A stretch of 64,000 bases of DNA. It comes from Zygnema cylindricum. Lineage: Eukaryota; Streptophyta; Zygnematophyceae; Zygnematales; Zygnemataceae. The DNA is taken from contig JBBHKE010001012.1 of assembly GCA_037447655.1 (NCBI GenBank), positions 150,851 through 214,850 of the forward strand. The letters are read 5' to 3'. Positions 56,642 to 64,000 of the stretch are shown here, in pieces. Positions within the stretch are counted from its first letter, which is position 1. Each line of letters starts with the position of its first letter. Under the pieces are notes generated by a model, which was not told where the DNA came from, ran no database searches, and was given only the letters and a program-made list of their open reading frames with translations. The position numbers were made by a program, and so were the translations under genes.

Positions 56642-57839
56642 TGGCTGTTTTTTTGCGAGCAATTGCAATCTTTCGTCGTTGGTTAATTTTAAATCAAAAT
56701 AACGTTTCATTTCGTCGTTAACGAGCGTTTTTTTGTCGGTGGTAATAAGAACCTCATTTTCCTCATCGCTCTCACCAAAAAATTTGTGGAAACCGTCTTT
56801 ACTTTGCGATGTTTTTCATTTTTTTGTGATACGTTGAGGACTACCGAAATCAACGTCATCACCGAGGTCGTTTGCGAGTTCTCGAAGTTTGACCCTTGCG
56901 CTTTCAATTTCGGTTTTCGATACCCCAATTATTTCAAGCTTTTTTTTTTGTCGAGGATATAAGAGAGCCGCGGCGATATGATACTCATGAAGGCCCCACT
57001 TCGGTAGTGCAAATTTCACAAAAAGTTGTTTCAACTTTTGCAAGTTTAGGGAATCGGCGCGGCATTCTTTTTCACCGTCATTGTAAGATATTTTTCTTAT
57101 CGTACAATGGTTATGGAGAGACGATAGTTCAAACAAAACCAAATGTAAAGTTGGTTTTTTTAATTTTTCCAATTTTAGAGTCGCTTATTGAAACCTTTCA
57201 AAAAATCGTATAAGTTCGGTAAGGTGAGTCTTATGGATACAAGCAAAAAGTATTAATTTATTTTTTGCTTGAGCGATTGGTCCTATCTCATTGAATGCAT
57301 CGTAAATACTCTTAAGCATTTGGAGCAAAGAATTCCACCGCGTTGCGTTTTCTTGTTTAAAAGTGTTTTTCAAAAGATTTTGTAAATTACTCTGTTTGAA
57401 AAACGTGACCAATGATTTACACGCATCAATTAGATAAAAAAAATCAAGAACTTCCACATCGTATTTGCCTTTTTTGGAAGTTTCATTCTTATCTAGATCG
57501 TTGTCACAATTGTAGCAATTTTATGGTCCACGCAAGGTATCCTAGTAAACATACTCCGTAGACCTCCAGCCGCACACATATTAGTGCCAGTATCAGTCTC
57601 GACAACGCAAAGATCAAAATTGGACATTTCAAAATTGGTTAAACAATTTTTGAAAGTCGCTAAAACATTTTCCACGGTGTGTTTTTCCTTCGGAAAATGA
57701 TCGACTTGAAGCGTCCGTGCAAATTGACGTAATTATTTGATTTTCACTGATTTATTAACCAATAATTATTACATGTCGCATGAAATTGACATAATAATAT
57801 GATATATTTGTGGAAATACGGTATAAAATGCATAATTAG
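56642..57839 (-). pseudogene. Second hAT transposase copy, internally deleted and truncated by the gap
   Basis: Closely similar to 50900-51945 and then jumps directly to sequence matching 53051-53165. About 1.1 kb containing the BED finger and N-terminal catalytic part is absent. The C-terminal dimerisation signature is lost at the gap side. One frame (57457-57185) keeps ATRWNSLLQMLKSIYDAFNE intact where the first copy is frameshifted, while other breaks occur elsewhere, so both copies are independently dead. Confidence 0.88.
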
Positions 57840-58683
57840 TAATGTTGGGTATCGGGTAAATTTATATCGCGATAATTTCGATATTTAATATATCGCATAT
57901 TGATCAAGAAGAATCCTTGATATATCATAGCGGGACCAACATAAACTATCACGATATATATCGCGATATATAATATTTTTTAAATGTATTTTTTTATATT
58001 TTTATATAAAATGTTATTTTAGCTAAAATGATAAATTGTCTGATAGGCCACGTATGACGTGATTTTCGTTCCTTGACTTAAAGGTAGACGCGACAAAATG
58101 TCACCGACAATAAAATACTAGTTCTGTAATTCATAAAATTATATATTTAGGGTATGGTTACATCAGGAGGTCTATGTAATAGTTTCGACAACAAAATTTA
58201 TGTATTGCGAAGGCCTCGGTTACATCGCGTATCTTATGTAAATAAGTTTTTACATACGTGGTGTGATTTGAGTGGTTCCACGTAAGTTGACGATAAAATC
58301 TCTAAAATCGTCAAAGATTTTGAAACCGACCATTTTCGTGTGGAAATCTGTACTTGCGTATTGCGTACGTGTACTTCACAAGTGTACCGCGTCATTGAAC
58401 CTCAAAGATCTTCTTCACTGTATTGACTTTCAGGAAAAAACCGTATTTCTTTTCGACAAAGATTTTACCGTCACCTTGTCCAAAGCAAGTGACTTTAGAG
58501 ACCTATGATTTTTTTTTTTTTTTAAGTCTTGATATATTGGCGATGCGATATATCAACAACACATCGCAATATTTACCTTTTCGATACATCGATGCGATAT
58601 ATAGATGAGATGTATCGATTATCGAGTACTTGAAATTCGATACATATTGAATATCGACAAATGGTCCTCGATACCTGTAATAG
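57840..58683. mobile_element. Copy of the CGATATAT hAT-type element, nested in the second hAT copy
   Basis: The left part TAATGTTGGGTATCGGGTAAA and the right part CGACAAATGGTCCTCGATACC match the element at 53349-55259. Its junction interrupts sequence that is continuous at 53165 in the first hAT copy. The right terminus is diverged and no clean 8-bp duplication was found. A partial family D element lies inside it. Confidence 0.75.
58150..58508. mobile_element. Partial family D element (TTACATC subtype) nested in the CGATATAT element
   Basis: Starts GGGTATGGTTACATCAGGAGG after TTA and is colinear with the first half of 49449-50116, then stops near GAGACCTATG. The right half is missing. Confidence 0.75.
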
Positions 58684-58912
58684 TAACAGTGGATCAAACT
58701 TGTTCGTAAATGGGTATTTAAGTGTTACGAATATAGTGTTAAGAATTTGGTAGACGTCCGCGAAAGAATCGCACAATTTAGAGTTGTATATTAAAAAATA
58801 TAGCGATTGGTGTATTTAGGCGACAACGCGAGGTCAAAATAACGAGTTTGTGTTCATTGTAACGGGTTAAGGGTCAAACTAGCCGCGGAATTTTAGGCGC
58901 ACGTTTAAAAAG

Positions 58913-59424
58913 TACACCGTGAATCGCTATTAGCGTTCATGACTCTAATTGAGGTAACCTGTTTTTTTCGGCAAATTTTGAAATAGAATTAATGATTCAA
59001 AATGTTATTTGAGGTACCCCATTAAATAGGGTTCATAACTGTAATATGGTGCCATTTTAAAAAGGGTGGTGTACAGACTGTCAGAGCCATACTATTTTGT
59101 ACTTTTTCAAGTAGAAAAGTACAGAAAAAATATTCACGATGTCCCGTAGTCTCGCTAACATGTAATTGCGTGAATATTTTCCAACATACGCGGATGTCAA
59201 AAAAACACGACGGTGTACGATTTGAACAATTTCGTACATGCACATATTTTAATGTGGATATATTATGTGCCGACAATTTTTACAAAACATTTTACAAATT
59301 AGAGGTAATGATATATTATAATAAAAGTTTTTTTGGAAAAAACTGAAATTCCCATTAGCGTAAATAACGCTAATTGTTTCATTACACTATCTATTTCATT
59401 CCGCTTATAGAGATTCACGGTGCA
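58913..59424. mobile_element. Family A-type element with diverged right end
   Basis: The left end TACACCGTGAATCGCTATTAGC is followed by AT-rich sequence and a right end of AGATTCACGGTGCA, close to the inverse. It is about 512 bp and no transposase is seen. Confidence 0.7.
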
Positions 59425-59635
59425 CTGAATGAATCAATATTTCGTTTGGTACGCACGATGGTTCGTTTCGTACAATTTTTAGAACGAAACGTCACTTTCA
59501 CTCTATGGAATTTCGTAGGTAGTTTCGCATCTGAAATTTGTGACGCACGTTCGTGCAAAGTCGCGTTTCGGTTGGCGCACACTTTTGCACATAAATGTTA
59601 CGTAGTGAAATGTAGCGTTTGATTGGTTAGTAAAT

Positions 59636-59917
59636 CCTACGTAGTTAGTAAAAGATTTCGCACGTTTTTGCATTGGTCAGTGTGAGTCCTAGCTGATCAA
59701 TGATTGGCCCAGGGTAAAACTTGTTCAACGGAGCATTGACTCTGGCCTGGCTAGTCCAGGGCGACGAAGGATAAATAGTGAACTCTAAGAGAAAAGTAAA
59801 CATCTTTTTTCCTTTGGAAAAATTTGTGGAAATTCTGAATGATCTTGGTTTTGAGCGAATAATACCAAATATGAGCAACGACATTTTGGCACTGAAATCT
59901 CTTACTAACTAAGTAGT
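59636..59917. mobile_element. Short element with 26-bp imperfect inverted repeat
   Basis: CTACGTAGTTAGTAAAAGATTTC at 59638-59660 pairs with GAAATCTCTTACTAACTAAGTAG at 59894-59916. It resembles a MITE, but no target duplication is clear. Confidence 0.55.
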
Positions 59918-60161
59918 CTTTTAGTAGTTAAGAGATATAATTATTAAGAGTGGAGAGTAGTGGAAAACACTTTAAATGATTGAGCCACGAAGGCAAGAGA
60001 CCAAGCTAATGTTATGTGGACAAAAGCTTCTTCTAATTTAAAGTTTATCTTTATGTGACTGCTTTCCAATGTGAATGTGTAATTTTCCAATGTGTGGAAT
60101 GTATGGTTGTAATTGGTTGTAGTAATGGGATTTAATTAGAGGTAGGAAATCGTGTTACATA

Positions 60162-60174
60162 TGGTATCAAAACT
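60162..60174 (+). promoter_or_regulatory. Primer-binding site, initiator-Met tRNA type
   Basis: TGGTATCAAAACT differs at few positions from TGGTATCAGAGC, the plant LTR-retrotransposon primer site complementary to initiator-Met tRNA. It sits 2 bp after a TGTTACA LTR-type end and about 770 bp before gag, as expected. Confidence 0.75.
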
Positions 60175-60943
60175 TTGGTTAGAAACCAAGGAGAACCTTG
60201 CTCACCCGGAAATCGACTTCCGTGACCGATGAGGGTGCTCTGACCTGGGTCGGTGGAACCACAATGTGAAGTGGTACGGGATTGGAGGGAAACTAAATGA
60301 CCACACTGCCAGCGGCCGCTGGTTAGATGTGGGGCGTGCTTAGGTCCTTAGGACTCAGGCGGGATTGGCACTGTAGCCACCGCTGAATCTCACTCCAAAT
60401 ACCTAGAGGCCAAACAAACTTGCCTTCTCTTAGCAATGATTCATGTGTAGAGGGAGGGCTTGAAGCCATGAAGAGTGAGGATGTGAGGATTAGAGAATAA
60501 AAGATCCTAATGTTGTGGGAAATGGGAAAGTTGCTAATGGAGGAGAAGGAAAGTGAAGTACTTTACTTCTTTAAGAGCAAAGGAGTCCAAAATGACTTAA
60601 AACTTTTCAAACCCTAAATTGTTACCTTTGAAAGCTTTTCAATTTTGCTTTTGCAAAATTTATGGTTGAATCTTACCTTTTAGAGCTTTCAATTTTGCTG
60701 TTGCAAAATTTGTGGGGAAATTTTTACCTTTCTACATCAATGTTTCGGAAATTGGAAAATTGAATTTGCACTAACTTACTTTCAATGTTTTATTGATTTT
60801 TCATATTTTGATCTTTTTTTTCCAAAGGATTTGTTAAAGAGAGGAAGTCTTGAATTGGAGCAATTTGGAGACTTCAAATATGCAACAAATTTCTCTGGGA
60901 ATTATATTCTATCTTTATTTTTGCTCGAATTCATTTTGTGATA

Positions 60944-62261
60944 ATGACAAATTCTGCATGGAAACGTGAAATGGACAATGTTTTGAATGTTTTGAAGAAG
61001 CGTACTCTGAAATGGGTCAAAAGATTTTATAATCATTATGCTGATGTGGATGAAACATTTTCTGAATTGAAGAGTGAATTCAAGGATGTTAAGGAAAATG
61101 GGAATGTTTCAAATCAAAAATTGGTTAAGCTTATTAATTTAATTCACACCAGAAATGATGTTAATAACAAAAAGGGTGAGAGTAGAAAGAGAAATGCCAG
61201 TTTTAGGGAGGATGATCACAATATGTATAAGAAGATAAGAGATCTCAAGTTGTCTATTAGTGAGGCACCATCCTTTGATGGTAAGAAGATTGATGAGTTA
61301 GATGCTTGGATTTTTCAAATAGAGTATTATTTGGAATTTAGAAATTATGATTGTGATGATTACACTTTTTTTGCAGTTAGCTGTCTGAAAGGTGATGCTT
61401 GGATTACGTATTACATTCAAAAGAGGTCTAATTTGATTCATGATAATGGTGATTGGGAAGCTTTTAAGACCGCGATCAAATCACATTTCTTGTGTGTCAT
61501 TTTTAAATCTAGAATGGAAGAAAAGTGGCTGAACTGTAAAGCAGACTGGATCTGTGAATGATTATATTGTGGAATTTGACTCATCTAGCATTCATGTCAT
61601 AGGTTTGACTGATGAAATGGCTAAGTTACATTTGTTGAACTATCTGAATCCTATACTCAAATCAGAACTGAAACATCAAAAATTTAATAATTTGAAGGAA
61701 TTATAAGATAAGTTATTGGAATTAGAGGATCAATTGGGGTATAATCGGGAAACTCGATCACTCAAGGATAATTTGATTGAAGTATCAGAGTGCGGTGAGG
61801 AGGAAATTGTGGAAAAGGGTTTGAATGCGAGTCTGATGAATAGGCAAAATCTTCAGGGGAAATCACAAAGAGGTGGACAAAGTGTTAATGCAAGAAACAT
61901 ATTTAACAATATAGGCGGATATATTAAGAGTCATAAACCAAGTATTAATGCTCAGAAACCCATTCTTAGCATTCCCACATGCACTATTTGTCAAAAAAGA
62001 GGTCATAGGGCATTTAACTGTGCACAACTGAAGAAAATTCACTGTTATAACAGTGGAGAGGAAGGACATTTCAACAAAGAGTGCATAAAACCGAAAAAGA
62101 AAGTCACTTGTTTTAAATGCGGAGGTTCAGATCATTACGTTAAGGACTGTATAGATAAGAGATCTTTTAAAACAGTTGATGTCAATGAAGGTCTTCAGGA
62201 AGATATTGTACTATACCTAGCTAAGCACGAAGCCCAGGAGGTGGGAAACGGAAAGGACTAG
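60944..62261 (+). pseudogene. Retrotransposon gag (capsid plus three zinc knuckles), frameshifted
   Basis: Gag would package the element RNA. The ATG at 60944 starts a capsid-like region ending in the retrotransposon gag core (LDAWIFQIEYYLEF; CLKGDAWITYYI). The frame breaks near 61540 and continues in another frame with VNDYIVEFDSSSIHVIGL and LLNYLNPILKSELK. A TAA stop lies at 61704-61706, after which the frame is open to 62261. Three CCHC knuckles follow: CTICQKRGHRAFNC, CYNSGEEGHFNKEC (second Cys replaced by Ser) and CFKCGGSDHYVKDC. The structure fits plant Ty3/gypsy-type elements. The breaks mark it as inactive. Confidence 0.88.
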
Positions 62262-62359
62262 GGAAAAGTCATCAGGTGAGTCGACCATATCTAAGGGTTA
62301 AGGAGTTAACTCTGGAGGGCAAGCTAATGAATTGAAAAGCTAGCATAGCTGAATTTATT

Positions 62360-62557
62360 ATGATGCTAACTACACTCTATAGTTTGAACAATCCTTCTGC
62401 TGAAACTCTTAACAACAAACCTATGTTGGGACAGTTAAGTAACAATGACACCAGACACAGTTTGATAAGATTAGAGTATTTAAAGGAAGGAAAACCATTG
62501 AGAGTTATGTTAGATTCAGGTGCTACACATAATTTTATTTCATATAAGTTTGTATAG
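62360..62557 (+). pseudogene. Retroelement aspartic protease fragment
   Basis: LRVMLDSGATHNFIS is the active-site motif (D-S-G) of LTR-retroelement proteases. A stop ends the frame at 62557. Homologous-looking sequence continues in frame after it (QVGNGNTSTLDLQT) to about 62733 and then ends. No reverse transcriptase or integrase follows, so the element is truncated here. Confidence 0.85.
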
Positions 62558-62739
62558 GAAAATAAAATTTCTACAGTCATAAGGGAAAAACCTTTCCATG
62601 TTCAGGTGGGAAATGGTAATACGTCCACATTAGATTTACAAACTGACACAATAGAAGATGATATCCAGGGTCATAAAACAAATGTTGTGTGTGAAATAAT
62701 GAATTTGGGTAGTGAGGAGCTAATGTTGTTTTGAAGATT

Positions 62740-64000
62740 TAGTTTCGCGCGTACGTGAAATTTGGTGCGCACGCGACGTTTCGTGCGTAAATATTTACCT
62801 GATGTACTGTGGAGGTTTGAAGAGATTTGTGGATCGGGGGAGTAAGTGTACATAGAAATAAATATGCCGTAAGGAACAAATTGAGTGGTGCTGAATGCGT
62901 TAGAAAATGGATGGCGGATCGCGAAGCGATCCGTTATGAAATGTTTGAAATATCTGAATATGTACGCCGACAGTTCTGAGCGTCATATTTGGATAATTGT
63001 ACTTTATTTGTGACACGCCGGATTTATTGCAAATGACGTGGTTACGGTACGGTTTTATTTGGATGACATGATGTCGTTTCGTCAAGTGGAATTCTGTTTG
63101 GATTTTTGTGACCACGCTTCGCGACATCAACGGTTCCGAATAAGAGTTACGGACGGCGGAAAAAGGCCGCCGTTATTTTCAAGTAGTGGTGACGAGAAAT
63201 CGCGTCAATCACACGATATTTATATTTGGACGTTCCGGATTGTTCGACAAAATTTGAGGAGTTTCGTTGAGTGACTCAGCATGACTCAGCATACGATTTG
63301 GTGTCGGTGTAAATATTTGGAGTAACATTGTTTTGTCTTTTGCATTATTATAAATTAGTGTTGATTATGATGTTTATATTTAAGTGATCAATTAGGGTTT
63401 TGATAGTTTAATTTGTGTGTGTACAATATCATACTTGTAGACAAGTGTACGCTTACGATTGCTTGACTCTCAGGTGTACGCTTACAATTAGTTTGATTTA
63501 GTGACAGTTATGTAATTTACTTTGGTTATTTTGACACTTAGTGATTCATTGACAACTCACAAGTGTATATATAGGAATGAGCTTTGTTAGGAATTTAATA
63601 ATCAATGCTGGTTAGTAAAGTGGGGACCGAAGATGTAGACTTTTAGGGTTGCCGATTAGGTCATGCACTTTTGAATGATATAATGATTATACCTTGATTA
63701 TACTCTTGTTTATGTGTGATGCAGTTGTTTTTATTATTTATGTTATTTTATATATGTTTTGCATTGTTAATGCATTTGTCCTAGGGTTTGTTTATGTCGA
63801 TTATTCCATCAAACCTTAGATGATGTCATAGGGTTTATTTATGTTGATTATTCCATGAAACCCTAAATGTTGTTTGTTGCGTCTGTGTACGCATATGGAG
63901 GATGCATTTCATATGATTGTTCGTCGACCTATTTTTGCTTAGCTTTTTGCATGATAGTTTGGGTGGCTTCTGCGGTCTATTTTAGACCAAAGAACAACAG
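62740..64000. other. Sequence right of the truncated retroelement, no gene seen
   Basis: GTAC- and CGCG-containing sequence (62740-63260) gives way to AT-rich DNA. Near the right edge TAGGGTTTGTTTATGTCGATTATTCCATCAAACC is repeated after about 45 bp (63784 and 63829). No retroelement polymerase, LTR partner or other gene is recognised. Confidence 0.5.

Larger units (their letters stand above)
58859..60159 (+). repeat. Possible 5' long terminal repeat of the retroelement
   Basis: TGTTACA ends 2 bp before the primer-binding site, a normal position for an LTR end. The nearest upstream inverse, TGTAAC at 58859, would define a 1.3-kb LTR containing a family A insertion. No second LTR lies in the window, so the left boundary is inference. 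Confidence 0.35.

Noticed and set aside
57831-58691. 8-bp target duplication around the second CGATATAT element
   Set aside because: Flanks CATAATTA/ATAATTAG and GTAACAGT do not match, so the ends here are diverged or truncated.
60938-60943. gag start at 60938
   Set aside because: That codon is GTG; the first ATG in frame is at 60944.

Overview
This is eukaryotic nuclear DNA, most likely from a streptophyte (land plant or charophyte-type green alga). The case rests on gene content. There is a plant-type plastid histidinol-phosphate phosphatase (IMPL2/HISN7-like) with a Ser-rich leader, a two-membrane-span GDA1/CD39 apyrase of the plant APY6/APY7 kind, a CDPK/PEPRK-like kinase, and an LTR retroelement primed by a sequence close to the plant initiator-Met tRNA primer site. 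The species cannot be named from the window. It is AT-rich, gene-poor and saturated with transposon debris. Two runs of ten N (32204-32213 and 56632-56641) are assembly gaps, both beside GA/CT tracts.

Layout: 1-1195 is a pyrimidine tandem array and 2249-3092 a 28-bp array. 5301-8492 holds two families of short inverted-repeat elements. The kinase gene is at 9152-10573 (+). 12824-16787 is a nest of elements, including a palindromic Harbinger-like array and a 485-bp hAT deletion derivative. The apyrase (minus, 19163-22807) is reconstructed as two exons around an intron carrying a 0.5-kb CT microsatellite and a tRNA-like sequence. 25500-28134 is Harbinger-like elements and a tRNA-like dimer. A four-exon gene of unknown function occupies 28530-31638 (+). 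32214-34609 is an odd GC-rich block. 35057-39799 is again transposon-derived. A three-exon gene of unknown function lies at 41329-45823 (+). The HISN7-like gene is at 47038-48471 (minus). 49038-55452 is one large decayed hAT element that later received at least three insertions. 56208-56631 is the start of a possible gene cut by a gap. 56642-57839 is a second, internally deleted hAT copy. 58859-62740 is a truncated LTR retroelement with broken gag and protease.

The genes do not form a pathway. They are isolated single-copy genes in a repeat matrix. What unites them is that GA/CT low-complexity DNA sits in their leaders, introns and even coding exons. In the HISN7-like gene an in-frame run of telomere-type TTAGGG repeats encodes an Asn-Pro linker. 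The splice models were built by hand: in each, donor and acceptor phases agree and total length is a multiple of three.

No defence island, biosynthetic cluster or other clear multi-gene system was found. The most informative new material is the nested transposon stratigraphy with readable target-site duplications and one empty site, and the repeat-derived protein segments.
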